Shown here one piece after another: positions 53,795-62,657 of a stretch of DNA of 64,000 bases. Source of the DNA: Kangiella sp. TOML190 (GTDB taxonomy: Bacteria > Pseudomonadota > Gammaproteobacteria > Enterobacterales > Kangiellaceae); assembly GCF_023706045.1 (NCBI RefSeq), contig NZ_BQYL01000001.1:186001-250000 (forward strand), given 5' to 3'. A model generated the notes under the pieces. It ran no database searches. It was not told the origin of the DNA and was given only the letters and a program-made list of their open reading frames with translations. A program made the translations under genes and the position numbers. The stretch's first letter is position 1. Each line of letters starts with the position of its first letter.

Positions 53795-54346
53795 TTAACC
53801 CAAACCAGCAAAATACCTTTGCCAATCGAAATGGCGGCCTGGATCGGTTTTTCGCTCAGGGGCTATATCCGAATGGCCAACAATTCGCTGCTGATTAATT
53901 TGCGGATAGGCTTGCAGCAAAGCGCGGGTCACCTGTGTCAATTGTTGGTACTGGGCCGAGGTAAAAGGAATCTCATCCCCTCCTTCAAGCTCAATGCCTA
54001 TCGAAAAATCGTTGCACTTTTCGCGCCCCTCGAAACTGGAAACGCCCGCGTGCCAAGCCCGCTTATGAAAAGGCACAAACTGAATCACCAAACCATCGCG
54101 CTGGATCAATAAATGACTCGAGACCCTAACCCCTTCTATCAGCCTAAAATAGGGATGTAAGCCTGAATCTAAATGGCCTTGGAAGAAATTCTTAATATGT
54201 TGACCACCAAATTGATTCGGCGGCAAACTGATATTATGGATCACCAATAAGCTGATGTCGGTGGCATCCTCGCGCTCATCGAAATGCGGCGAAAATAGCT
54301 GTTCAGCTTGAGTTAGTAAGCCCTTTTTAAGATCAATGGTTGGCAT
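53795..54346 (-). CDS. ampD: 1,6-anhydro-N-acetylmuramyl-L-alanine amidase AmpD
   Basis: A 183-residue cytoplasmic zinc amidase that splits anhydromuropeptides during cell-wall recycling. Zinc ligands are His37 (LLVIHNISLPP), His158 (IVGHSDIAPERKTDPG) and Asp168, with Lys166 as the catalytic aid; the spacing matches E. coli AmpD. FGGQHIKNFF and HPYFRLIEGVRVSSHLLI are also typical. It is divergent from nadC, as in many Gammaproteobacteria, across a gap that holds a small repeat element. Confidence 0.95.
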   Translation of the reverse strand: MPTIDLKKGLLTQAEQLFSPHFDEREDATDISLLVIHNISLPPNQFGGQHIKNFFQGHLDSGLHPYFRLIEGVRVSSHLLIQRDGLVIQFVPFHKRAWHAGVSSFEGREKCNDFSIGIELEGGDEIPFTSAQYQQLTQVTRALLQAYPQINQQRIVGHSDIAPERKTDPGRHFDWQRYFAGLG

Positions 54347-54414
54347 AGTTATGGCCTAGATTATCCTAAAAAGCATTGTAATTCGTCATTATCCTCATTA
54401 CGAGAAACTTTTTT

Positions 54415-54556
54415 AGGTCATTACGAGGAGCTCTAGCGACGCGGTAATCTCATATCAGCAATATGTAACCTTTAAATAAATACCATACAAGCCTTTGGAT
54501 ATTGAGACTGAAGGGAATACCTTTAGGTACCGCTGCTTTGCGGCTCGCAATGACCT
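54415..54556. repeat. 142-bp inverted-repeat element (MITE/REP-like)
   Basis: Ends AGGTCATTACGAG (54415-54427) and CTCGCAATGACCT (54544-54556) are inverted repeats with one mismatch. The inside contains GCGACGCGGTAATCTC and GGTACCGC...GCGG fragments, the hallmark of the dispersed GTCATTGCGAGGAGC-type repeat found in many bacteria. No coding potential. It sits in the ampD-nadC divergent gap and must leave the nadC promoter on its right side. Confidence 0.75.
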
Positions 54557-54635
54557 ACATCAAGCCGATAAATTATGACATCTCCAAAGCCAATGTATAT
54601 AATCACCCCAATATCATAAACCCAGTTAAACCACC

Positions 54636-55517
54636 ATGTTCGAAGTCCCTTATAAAGCAGCGCTACAAAAAGAAATTGACCGCGCCATTGAAATCGCGCT
54701 GGCCGAAGATCTAGGCGCTTTTAATTACGATAATCGAGGTATTGACGTTACTGCAGAGTTAATTGAAGCAGATAAAATTGCCGAAGGCCGTTTGATTACT
54801 CGTGAAGATGCGGTGATTGCGGGAAGAGCTTGGTTCCAAGCGGTATTCGATAAACTCGATCCGACTATTGAAATCGAATGGCTGTGTGACGATGGCGATA
54901 AGGTTAATGCCAACGACGTCATTTGCCGCCTAAAAGGCAACGCGCGTAACATCCTAACGGCAGAAAGAAGCGCCATGAATTTCTTGCAAACCCTGTCAGG
55001 AACGGCCACTACCACCGCGCGTTATGTGGCGGAACTAAAAGGAACCGATTGCCAGCTGCTCGATACGCGCAAAACCATTCCGATGCTGCGCTTGGCTCAA
55101 AAATATGCAGTCACTTGCGGCGGAGGTCGTAATCATCGGATAGGGCTTTTTGATGCCTTTTTAATTAAAGAAAACCATATCGCCTCGCACGGCTCTATCG
55201 AAGGGGCGGTAAAAAAAGCGCGTGCAAACCACCCTAATATTTTAGTGGAAGTCGAAGTGGAAAACTTTTCCCAACTCGATCAGGCGCTCGATGCCGGCGC
55301 TGACGTGATAATGCTGGATAATTTCTCGATTGAGGATATGAAAACTGGCGTTTCCATTAACCAAACCCATAAACATACCGCTAAAATCGAAGCTTCCGGT
55401 AATGTGACCATCGAAAGCTTGAACCAAATCGCCCAAACTGGAGTTGATTTTATCTCGGTTGGCGCTCTGACCAAACACGTCAGAGCCGTGGATTTATCGC
55501 TTAGATTGACTATGTAA
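54636..55517 (+). CDS. nadC: Nicotinate-nucleotide pyrophosphorylase (carboxylating), NadC
   Basis: A 293-residue enzyme of de novo NAD synthesis that turns quinolinate and PRPP into nicotinate mononucleotide. Conserved points: AEDLGAFNYDNRGIDVTAEL near the start, ERSAMNFLQTLSGTATTTA, then DTRKTIPMLRLAQKYAVTCG with the active-site Arg/Lys, GGRNHRIGLFDAFLIKENH, and VIMLDNFS. The ribosome binding site before the ATG is weak. It begins the conserved run nadC-pilA-pilB-pilC-pilD-coaE-zapD-yacG. Confidence 0.96.
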   Translation: MFEVPYKAALQKEIDRAIEIALAEDLGAFNYDNRGIDVTAELIEADKIAEGRLITREDAVIAGRAWFQAVFDKLDPTIEIEWLCDDGDKVNANDVICRLKGNARNILTAERSAMNFLQTLSGTATTTARYVAELKGTDCQLLDTRKTIPMLRLAQKYAVTCGGGRNHRIGLFDAFLIKENHIASHGSIEGAVKKARANHPNILVEVEVENFSQLDQALDAGADVIMLDNFSIEDMKTGVSINQTHKHTAKIEASGNVTIESLNQIAQTGVDFISVGALTKHVRAVDLSLRLTM

Positions 55518-55904
55518 TCGGTACTATCGTCCAACTTTTGACAGCAAAAAATTGGTTTACCGCTCTAGTAACTGACAAAAAACGTCAGTTTGTGGCTTAA
55601 ATAGCCGTAAATATAGCGTGCTAACAGCTTGTAGTTATGTAAAAGAAACCGTCAAAAACCTCAGTAAACCATTGTTTTGATAGGTTTTTTTGCATATATC
55701 AAGATTTTTTACATTTCAGCCTTGTGCGGTTGAACCAGCCCACTTACTATTATTTACAGAATTTGCTGACATAAGAATCTTTAACTGTTTCTTGTGATAG
55801 CACAAGCCTTCTACCGACAGTCAATTGATGATTTGGGGATAGTAAGGACACTAACGTAGAAGCAAATTCGACATTTTTATTTATGTTAACTAGGAGACAT
55901 TCTC
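55518..55904. other. nadC-pilA intergenic region with hairpins
   Basis: No gene is seen in these 387 bp. AACTGAC (55570-55576) pairs with GTCAGTT (55584-55590). CAAAAACCT (55653-55661) pairs with AGGTTTTTTT (55682-55691) around a 20-base loop and ends in a T run, so it may be the nadC terminator. CTTGTG-ATAG-CACAAG (55791-55806) is a short inverted repeat about 100 bp before pilA. I could not find a -24/-12 sigma-54 promoter (GG-N10-GC), which drives pilA in several relatives. Confidence 0.5.
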
Positions 55905-56330
55905 ATGCAAACTAAAAAACAAGCGGGTTTTACCCTTATCGAATTGATGATCGTTATCGCGATTATCGGTATTTTGGCAGCAATCGCAATTCCTGCTTAT
56001 CAAGACTTTACTATTCGTTCTAAAGTTTCAGAAGCTCTTGTAATCGCTGGTAAAGATAAAACTTCAGTATCTGAATATTATATTTCAACAGGCGCTCTAC
56101 CTGCTGCTGCTGCGGATGCGGGTATCAATGTTTCTAATGCTCAAAGTAATTACCTAACTGCAGATACGACTGTTGCTGCAGGTGTATTAACTTACACACT
56201 AGGTGCTTTAGGTTCTGCTGACGCTGTTGGTACATTAATCTTCGATCCGACAGCAACTGACAATGGGGTAAGCTGGGATTGTACTGGCGGTACCTTCCCT
56301 GAGAAGTACCGTCCTGCGAATTGCCGCTAA
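55905..56330 (+). CDS. pilA: Type IV pilin, major subunit PilA
   Basis: A 141-residue prepilin of the type IVa class. The leader MQTKKQAG is cut before Phe9, and the mature N terminus [20 protein letters not shown] is the standard pilin helix with Glu5. The C-terminal disulfide loop is formed by the cysteines in SWDCTGGTF and PANCR. Rich in Ala, Thr and Asp in the middle, and short for a major pilin. Ribosome binding site AGGAGA lies 7 bp before ATG. It is separated from pilB by a strong terminator, so pilin can be made in excess over the assembly machinery. Confidence 0.95.
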   Translation: MQTKKQAGFTLIELMIVIAIIGILAAIAIPAYQDFTIRSKVSEALVIAGKDKTSVSEYYISTGALPAAAADAGINVSNAQSNYLTADTTVAAGVLTYTLGALGSADAVGTLIFDPTATDNGVSWDCTGGTFPEKYRPANCR

Positions 56331-56338
56331 TAGAAAAA

Positions 56339-56376
56339 GCCAAAAAAAAGCGAGCTTAGGCTCGCTTTTTTTTGGC
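56339..56376. terminator. Strong terminator between pilA and pilB
   Basis: A perfect 17-bp stem with TTAG loop: AGCGAGC (56349-56355) pairs with GCTCGCT (56360-56366), extended outward by GCCAAAAAAA and TTTTTTTGGC. T8 follows the GC core. Confidence 0.95.
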
Positions 56377-56467
56377 CTTAAAAGCAGGGATTTCATTGAC
56401 TTTTTTGGCTTTTTATTCAAGGATATAGAATAATAAATTCGACTAAATTCTTGGGGATAGAGAATCC

Positions 56468-58168
56468 ATGCAAGCAAACTTGTCAGGACTGGCACATCTA
56501 TTGGTGAGTGAAGGGCTATTGACCGAAGAAAAGGTTATTGAAGCGAAAACCAATGCCGGACAAGAAGAATTAAAGCTTCTCGACTGGCTGATTTCCGCTA
56601 ACTGGGTTAACGCCAATGAAGTAGCTAAATTGCAGTCGATTGCTTTTGGTAATCCCTATTTTGATTTATCCAGTATTAACATTGCCGACATTCCTGATAC
56701 CCTAGTCGATCTAAAAATGCTGCGTAAGCATCGAGCCATTCCGCTCTATAAACGCGGCTCCCGATTGTTTGTTGGGCTTACCGATGCGACCAACTTAAAA
56801 ACTCTAGAAGAGTTGCGCTTTCAAACGGGACTTTCGATTGAAGCAGTGCTAGTCGAAGCCAATAAACTCGATTCCATGATCGAGAAAATTATTGAAGCTA
56901 AAGAAAATGAATCTTTTGCCAATATGGACGATGGCGATCTAGATAATATCAGTCTGGATACCATTGCTGAAGATGATGAAGATGATGCTCAGGCAAGCGA
57001 TGCTGACGATGCGCCGGTGGTTAAATTTGTCAGTAAAATGCTGGTGGACGCCATTCGTAAAGGCGCGTCGGATTTGCATTTTGAGCCTTATGAAAAAAAA
57101 TATCGGGTGCGCTTTCGTATCGATGGTATGTTACACGAAGTCGCCAGCCCGCCGATTCAATTATCGGGTCGTATATCAGCACGCTTAAAGGTCATTTCGG
57201 GGCTGGATATTTCGGAGCGCCGCGTACCGCAAGATGGTCGGGTAAAACTAAAAATCTCTAAGACCAAAGCGATTGATTTTCGTGTTAATACCTTGCCTAC
57301 TTTATATGGCGAAAAAATCGTGATGCGTATTCTTGATCCGACCAGCGCCATGCTAGGGGTTGATGCGCTCGGTTTTGAGGAAAAACAAAAAGAACACTTT
57401 ATGCACGCCATTTCCAAGCCGCAAGGTATGGTATTAGTTACAGGCCCTACTGGTTCGGGTAAAACGGTAACTCTTTATACGGGCGTAAATATCCTTAACG
57501 ATGAGCATAAAAACATTTCTACCGCCGAAGATCCTGTTGAGATTAATCTACAAGGCGTTAACCAAGTTAATGTGAATTTAAAAGCGGGCTTAACTTTTGC
57601 TTCGGCTCTACGTGCTTTTTTACGTCAAGATCCGGATATTGTTCTGGTCGGTGAGATCCGTGATTTGGAAACTGCCGAAATTGCGATTAAGGCCTCACAA
57701 ACCGGTCACTTGGTATTATCTACCTTGCACACCAACTCGGCGCCGGAAACGCTAACTCGTTTGGTTAATATGGGAGTGGCTCCTTTTAATATTGCCACCA
57801 CCGTTAATCTGGTAGTTGCTCAGCGCTTGGCAAGAAGACTATGTGAGCACTGCAAAAAGATTACCGATTTACCTGAAGAAGCGCTTTTAAAAGAGGGATT
57901 TAAGCAGCAAGAGCTGGCAGATTTAACCATTTATGAACCAATCGGTTGTGATAAGTGTACTATGGGTTATAAAGGACGAGTTGGTATTTTTCAAGTGATG
58001 CCTTTGTCAGAAGCCACCGGACGTATTATTATGGAAGGCGGTAATGCAATCGATATCTCCGATCAGGCGGAAAAAGAGGGAGTTCCTGATCTAAGACGAG
58101 CGGGTTTAAATAAGATAAAAATGGGCTTAACCAGCTTAGAAGAAATTAACCGCGTAACTCAGGAATAG
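56468..58168 (+). CDS. pilB: Type IV pilus assembly ATPase PilB
   Basis: A 566-residue cytoplasmic hexameric ATPase that drives pilus extension. The N-terminal MshE/GspE-like domain (about 1-160) is followed by an acidic linker (EDDEDDAQASDADD) and the ATPase core. Walker A is GPTGSGKT at 326-333, the Asp/His boxes include STAEDPVEINLQGVNQVN and STLHTNSAPETL, and Walker B is DIVLVGEIRDLETAEIA. The zinc-binding cysteines are Cys459/Cys462 (CEHC) and Cys494/Cys497 (CDKC). It is first in the pilBCD-coaE-zapD-yacG run. Confidence 0.97.
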   Translation: MQANLSGLAHLLVSEGLLTEEKVIEAKTNAGQEELKLLDWLISANWVNANEVAKLQSIAFGNPYFDLSSINIADIPDTLVDLKMLRKHRAIPLYKRGSRLFVGLTDATNLKTLEELRFQTGLSIEAVLVEANKLDSMIEKIIEAKENESFANMDDGDLDNISLDTIAEDDEDDAQASDADDAPVVKFVSKMLVDAIRKGASDLHFEPYEKKYRVRFRIDGMLHEVASPPIQLSGRISARLKVISGLDISERRVPQDGRVKLKISKTKAIDFRVNTLPTLYGEKIVMRILDPTSAMLGVDALGFEEKQKEHFMHAISKPQGMVLVTGPTGSGKTVTLYTGVNILNDEHKNISTAEDPVEINLQGVNQVNVNLKAGLTFASALRAFLRQDPDIVLVGEIRDLETAEIAIKASQTGHLVLSTLHTNSAPETLTRLVNMGVAPFNIATTVNLVVAQRLARRLCEHCKKITDLPEEALLKEGFKQQELADLTIYEPIGCDKCTMGYKGRVGIFQVMPLSEATGRIIMEGGNAIDISDQAEKEGVPDLRRAGLNKIKMGLTSLEEINRVTQE

Positions 58169-58195
58169 TAACAATTAATTATTAGGAACAACGTT

Positions 58196-59440
58196 ATGGC
58201 AACAGCAGTCAGAAAAAGAAATGTAAAAACTAAAAAGGTTAGATCTAAAACCTTCCAATATACTGGGGTTAATAAACAAGGCCAAAAAATTAAAGGCAAG
58301 ATGCAGGCCGAGGACGCTGCCTACGTTAAAACTCAATTAAGAAAACAAGGTATTACCCCGCAAAAGGTTCAAGCGGAACTCTTTTCTTTTGGCTCGGGGA
58401 AAAAAGCTATTAAGCCCGGAGATATTGCGGTTTTCTTACGTCAGATGGCTACTATGATTAAGGCAGGTGTGCCTTTAGTACAAGCTTTAGATATTGTTGG
58501 TAAAGGCCATGAAAACGCTTCCATGCAAGAGTTATTGATGAGCATTAAAGCGGATATCGAATCAGGTAGCCCCATTGCAGATGCGCTGCGTAAGCACACA
58601 AAATACTTTGATGATCTAGTTTGTGACTTAATTCATGCTGGCGAACAGTCCGGTACTCTAGAACAGATGCTTGATAGAATCGCTACTTATAAGGAAAAAA
58701 CCGAAGCATTAAAATCCAAAATTAAAAAAGCCATGATGTATCCAACTGCAGTAGTGGTGGTAGCCATTGCAGTAACGGCAATTCTCTTAATTTACGTCGT
58801 TCCTATGTTTGCTAATTTATTCCAAGGCGCAGGCTCTGATCTACCAGCTTTTACTCAAATGGTGGTTAATCTATCCGAAAATGTACAAAAGTACTGGTAT
58901 ATTTACCTCGGCGTTATCATCGCTACGGTTATAGCTTTTTCACAATTAAATCAAAGATCGCCAAAATTTAGAGCCTTAAAAGATAGATTTTTACTGAAAT
59001 TCCCGATTTTTGGCCCTTTAATTAATAAAGCTGCGGTGGCTCGTTTTGCTCGAACCCTATCCACCACCTTTGCTGCAGGTGTGCCTTTAGTCGATGCACT
59101 TAATTCAGCCGCAGGCGCATCGGGTAATACGGTGCATAAAAATGCGATTTTAAAAATTCGTGATGATGTAACAACCGGTATGCAAATCAATATGGCGATG
59201 CAATCTACCGGCGTTTTCCCCAATATGGTCAACCAAATGGTGGCGATTGGTGAAGAGTCAGGCGCGGTTGATGCCATGCTGGCTAAAGTTGCCGATATTT
59301 ATGAAGGGGAAGTGGACGATGCGGTCGATGGCATTAGCTCACTGATCGAGCCATTTGTTATTGTTTTCCTTGGCGTAGTCGTCGGTGGCCTAGTGGTCGC
59401 TATGTACTTGCCGATCTTCCAGATGGGTAATGCTTTCTAA
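58196..59440 (+). CDS. pilC: Type IV pilus inner-membrane platform protein PilC
   Basis: A 414-residue platform protein with two T2SSF domains, working with PilB to add pilins. FLRQMATMIKAGVPLVQALDI marks domain 1 and FARTLSTTFAAGVPLVDALNS domain 2. MYPTAVVVVAIAVTAILLIYVVPMF is the long helix after domain 1 and the C terminus ends GLVVAMYLPIFQMGNAF, the family signature. The N terminus is basic. It begins 27 bp after pilB. Confidence 0.97.
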   Translation: MATAVRKRNVKTKKVRSKTFQYTGVNKQGQKIKGKMQAEDAAYVKTQLRKQGITPQKVQAELFSFGSGKKAIKPGDIAVFLRQMATMIKAGVPLVQALDIVGKGHENASMQELLMSIKADIESGSPIADALRKHTKYFDDLVCDLIHAGEQSGTLEQMLDRIATYKEKTEALKSKIKKAMMYPTAVVVVAIAVTAILLIYVVPMFANLFQGAGSDLPAFTQMVVNLSENVQKYWYIYLGVIIATVIAFSQLNQRSPKFRALKDRFLLKFPIFGPLINKAAVARFARTLSTTFAAGVPLVDALNSAAGASGNTVHKNAILKIRDDVTTGMQINMAMQSTGVFPNMVNQMVAIGEESGAVDAMLAKVADIYEGEVDDAVDGISSLIEPFVIVFLGVVVGGLVVAMYLPIFQMGNAF

Positions 59441-59464
59441 AAAATTCTCGAAACAGATAACAAT

Positions 59465-60373
59465 ATGACAGAACTTTTATCTTCAAACCTACCCTTTTTG
59501 GTAGGTTTGGTTTTTATAGTGGGGCTTTTATTCGGCAGTTTTTTTAATGTGGTTATCCACCGACTGCCGATTATGCTCAATCGCGAATGGCGCGCTACCG
59601 CCACCGAAATATTAACCGAAGCGAAATGCTCGGTTTCCTGTCCTACCGACACGCTGCCGGAAAAGTATAACCTAGTCTCACCTCGCTCCAAATGCCCCAA
59701 ATGCCAACATCAAATTGGTGCATTAGAAAATATTCCTGTGATTAGCTGGCTGCTACTTAGAGGCAAGTGTAAAAACTGCCAAAGCAAAATTTCTGCCCGC
59801 TATCCGCTGGTGGAGCTATTAACCGCCACCACTTCCGCCTTATGCGCTTATTATTTCGGTTTTTCTTGGTCGTTAGCTTTTGCTTTGCTTTTCACCAGCT
59901 ACCTAATCATCGGCTCTTTTATTGATTACGATCATAAAATTCTACCCGATCAACTGACGCTGCCACTGATTTGGTTTGGCCTATTTGCTGCAATTTGGGT
60001 TTCGCCGAGCAAGATTCAGCCGTCTTTCGCTCCAGACTTACCAGCCGCGGTTATCGGCGCTCTAGCGGGCTATTTAAGCCTATGGTCAATTTACTGGCTT
60101 TTTAAACTGCTGACCGGCAAGGAAGGTATGGGACACGGCGATTTCAAGCTATTAGCAGCGATTGGCGCTTTTGTTGGCTTTAAAATGCTACCTTTAGTGA
60201 TAATCCTCTCTACTGTCACTGGCGCTGTTTTGGGCATTTTAGGGATGTTAATCAGTAAAAAAGGTCGTGATCATAAGATCCCATTCGGTCCTTTCCTCGC
60301 TATCGCAGGCTGGATCACGCTAATTTGGGGTCAGCCCTTAACCGAAAGCTACCTGCAATTTTTTAAGCTGTAA
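59465..60373 (+). CDS. pilD: Prepilin peptidase / N-methyltransferase PilD
   Basis: A 302-residue inner-membrane aspartyl protease that cleaves and methylates prepilins and type II secretion pseudopilins. The four zinc cysteines are Cys77, Cys80, Cys102 and Cys105. Catalytic aspartates are Asp154 (SFIDYDHKILPD) and Asp226 (MGHGDFKLLA). It should process PilA at 55905 and, if a type II system is present, support export of GlyGly-CTERM proteins such as the S8 peptidase. It begins 24 bp after pilC. Confidence 0.96.
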   Translation: MTELLSSNLPFLVGLVFIVGLLFGSFFNVVIHRLPIMLNREWRATATEILTEAKCSVSCPTDTLPEKYNLVSPRSKCPKCQHQIGALENIPVISWLLLRGKCKNCQSKISARYPLVELLTATTSALCAYYFGFSWSLAFALLFTSYLIIGSFIDYDHKILPDQLTLPLIWFGLFAAIWVSPSKIQPSFAPDLPAAVIGALAGYLSLWSIYWLFKLLTGKEGMGHGDFKLLAAIGAFVGFKMLPLVIILSTVTGAVLGILGMLISKKGRDHKIPFGPFLAIAGWITLIWGQPLTESYLQFFKL

Positions 60374-60412
60374 CCCTTTATCTGAACTATCTACCTATGA
60401 GCTACTAACACC

Positions 60413-61021
60413 ATGAGCTTTGCAGTTGCCTTAACCGGCGGGATCGCTTCAGGTAAAACAGCCGTATCCGATGCTTTTGCTCGGCTTGGAGTAACCGTTA
60501 TTGATGCAGACTTGGTGGCTCGCCAAGTGGTGTCTAAGGGCAGCTATGGTTTAGCACAGATTAAAGACTATTTTGGCTCACAAGTGATAAACAAGGACGG
60601 CTCATTAAATCGAAAGTTGCTGCGCTCTATTGTGTTTGAAGATGAAACCGAGCGCCAATGGCTCAATCAGCTACTACACCCACTTATTCGACAAGAAATG
60701 GTGCAACAAAGACAACAAGCGCAATCGGCTTATTCCATTAGCGTTATTCCCTTGTTATTTGAAACAGCATTTGAAACTGACCAAGCCAAAACTTTCGACC
60801 GAATATTGGTAATTGACTGCCCTGCTGAAGTCCAATTACAGCGTTTGATGGCTCGCGACCAAACAAACCAAACGCAAGCAAAAGCGATACTTGCCTCACA
60901 AGCAAGCCGCGAGCAAAGGCTTTCTATCGCCGACGATGTCATTGATAACAGCAAAGATTTGCAATACTTAGAGCATCAGGTTATAAAACTGCATAAGCAC
61001 TATGTAATGCTAGCAGAATAA
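60413..61021 (+). CDS. coaE: Dephospho-CoA kinase CoaE
   Basis: A 202-residue kinase for the last step of CoA synthesis. The P-loop is GGIASGKT (9-16), followed by VIDADLVARQVV with the catalytic Asp, LLHPLIRQEM and IPLLFETAFET (lid and substrate region), then RLMARDQTNQTQA and DVIDNSKD at the end. It is part of the conserved pilD-coaE-zapD-yacG order. Confidence 0.96.
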   Translation: MSFAVALTGGIASGKTAVSDAFARLGVTVIDADLVARQVVSKGSYGLAQIKDYFGSQVINKDGSLNRKLLRSIVFEDETERQWLNQLLHPLIRQEMVQQRQQAQSAYSISVIPLLFETAFETDQAKTFDRILVIDCPAEVQLQRLMARDQTNQTQAKAILASQASREQRLSIADDVIDNSKDLQYLEHQVIKLHKHYVMLAE

Positions 61022-61066
61022 CTCTCTGCTAGATTAAAACTTTGCGCAGCAGCTAGTAAGGAACTT

Positions 61067-61900
61067 ATGCCAACAGCAGCCAGCCCTGACTCACAAAGCA
61101 CCGTCGCTAACACCGTCGTTAATAATAAGGATAGCCAAATCATCCTCTACGAGTTCCCTCTTAATGAGCAGGTGCGAACCTATTTACGACTTGAGAATTT
61201 GCTCGATGCGCAGCTTAAGCTACAAAACCGCGACTCCAAAATTAGCCACGTTGGCGCTCTGCATAACCTATTAGAGATCCTCGACTGCCTAGACCGTGGC
61301 GATATTAAAGGCGACTTACTGAAAGAGTTAGAGCAACAAAAACTCCATTTTCAACAGCTAGCCGAAAGCCCTTATATTGACGAACTCAAATTAAAAACTT
61401 TTTTAACCCAGTTACAAAAGATTTTTCAATGGATCAGCCATTATCCGGGTAAATTTGGTTCAAAGCTAAGAAAGGAACGCTTTATCGAACTGATTAATAA
61501 TCGTATGCGTATCCCGGGTGGGTCTTGCAGTTTTGGCTTACCAGAGCTGCATCAGTTTTTACACCAACCTTTTGCTCAGCGATTGCTGCGATTTGAACAA
61601 TGGTTTTCGCACTTCTCAGGCTTGCATCAATGCCTAAAAATTTTATTGCGATTGTTTCGTGAAAACGCACCTTTCGCACTGAGAACTGCTTATGCTGGTC
61701 GCTACCAACATAATTTTGATAAAAGCAGTAATCCGCAAATGGTTCGAATAAAACTCGATAGTAGCGAGCCTTGCTTTCCCGAGGTAAGTGGCTCCAAACA
61801 CTGCTTCAATATTCGGTTTTTAATTCCCAATAAAAGCGAACACGAAGCTGATATAGTCGCTTGCGATCAGCAGCGCCAATTTGAAATTGCCATTTGCTAG
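61067..61900 (+). CDS. zapD: Cell division protein ZapD
   Basis: A 277-residue cytoplasmic protein that cross-links FtsZ filaments. The conserved opening is ILYEFPLNEQVRTYLRLENL, and RMRIPGGSCSFGLPELHQF with FSGLHQCLKILLRLFREN form the family core. The protein is about 20-25 residues longer at the N terminus than E. coli ZapD because of a Ser/Asn/Val-rich leader; an AAGGA site just before the ATG and the lack of a later start support this length. Confidence 0.93.
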   Translation: MPTAASPDSQSTVANTVVNNKDSQIILYEFPLNEQVRTYLRLENLLDAQLKLQNRDSKISHVGALHNLLEILDCLDRGDIKGDLLKELEQQKLHFQQLAESPYIDELKLKTFLTQLQKIFQWISHYPGKFGSKLRKERFIELINNRMRIPGGSCSFGLPELHQFLHQPFAQRLLRFEQWFSHFSGLHQCLKILLRLFRENAPFALRTAYAGRYQHNFDKSSNPQMVRIKLDSSEPCFPEVSGSKHCFNIRFLIPNKSEHEADIVACDQQRQFEIAIC

Positions 61901-61978
61901 TGGCATTATCTCTACACATCAAGCTAAACAGTAATAAAACAGCTCAAAGAGCACCACAAAAGAGAAATAAATTTTCCC

Positions 61979-62182
61979 ATGGCTAAAAAAGATCTAATCG
62001 TAGCTTGCCCGACTTGCCAAAAGTCAGTGGCGTGGCTCGAATCCAACCAAGATAAACCTTTTTGTAGTAAGCGTTGTAAACTAATTGATTTGGGCGAATG
62101 GGCTAGCGAGTTGCACAAAATAGCCGGACAAACACTGGATCCGGAAACCGTCACACAGCTGGCTAAAGAGACTTCGGATTGA
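61979..62182 (+). CDS. yacG: DNA gyrase inhibitor YacG
   Basis: A 67-residue zinc protein that binds GyrB and blocks DNA binding by gyrase. Four zinc cysteines: Cys10, Cys13 (CPTC), Cys29 and Cys33 (CSKRC), followed by [11 protein letters not shown], the usual family motif. It is the last gene of the pilBCD run and ends 3 bp before the convergent mutT. Confidence 0.94.
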   Translation: MAKKDLIVACPTCQKSVAWLESNQDKPFCSKRCKLIDLGEWASELHKIAGQTLDPETVTQLAKETSD

Positions 62183-62185
62183 TCA

Positions 62186-62584
62186 CTAAACCGCTCTAGA
62201 ATGACTAAGCAGTTCTAAGATGGACAGGTTAGCTTCTGGAAATTGGTATTCAGTCAGCTTATCTAGTGGACACCAAAATAGTGGCTGGCCTTCTAGGCCT
62301 TTGGGTACCCCTAAATAATCATTAACCCGCCAGACATCAAGTAACACCGACTTTTCAGGGTAATCATGCCGAATGGTCTTTAATGGGGTAAAACGCAAGG
62401 GGGTGATGGCCAACTCTTCTTGGCATTCCCGAACCAAAGCTGTCTGAACTGGCTCACCATTTTCGACTTTACCGCCGGGAAACTCCCAATAGCCACCTTT
62501 GTGTAGGTGTTGCGGACGCTTGGCGATCAGTATTCGATCTTGGATCTGGATTACTGCTACGGCGACGTGAAGACTATGATTCAT
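62186..62584 (-). CDS. mutT: 8-oxo-dGTP diphosphatase MutT
   Basis: A 132-residue Nudix hydrolase that removes oxidised guanine nucleotides from the precursor pool. The Nudix box starts GGKVENGEPVQTALVRECQE and ends EL (G-x5-E-x7-REUxEExGU). The N terminus VAVAVIQIQDRILIAKRP and the WEFPGGK segment are typical of MutT. It is downstream of secA, the common gammaproteobacterial order, with a terminator hairpin between. Confidence 0.93.
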   Translation of the reverse strand: MNHSLHVAVAVIQIQDRILIAKRPQHLHKGGYWEFPGGKVENGEPVQTALVRECQEELAITPLRFTPLKTIRHDYPEKSVLLDVWRVNDYLGVPKGLEGQPLFWCPLDKLTEYQFPEANLSILELLSHSRAV

Positions 62585-62621
62585 GGGAATCTCTCAACAA
62601 GAGAACTTTTCAACAAGACTC

Positions 62622-62650
62622 AAAAAAGGAAAGCTCCAGCTTTCCTTTTT
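62622..62650. terminator. Terminator between secA and mutT
   Basis: AAAAGGAAAGCT (62624-62635) pairs with AGCTTTCCTTTT (62638-62649) around CC. Both sides carry A/T runs. It lies 8 bp past the secA stop codon, so mutT expression needs read-through or its own promoter. Confidence 0.85.
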
Positions 62651-62657
62651 ATGATTA

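Noticed and set aside
53708-54112. 134-codon open frame antisense to ampD
   Set aside because: It overlaps the well-conserved ampD coding region and has no recognisable domain or start signal.
55518-55904. Sigma-54 promoter for pilA
   Set aside because: I searched by eye for GG-N10-GC spacing with TGGCAC/TTGCW context and found none; the near match at 55682-55694 has the wrong spacing.
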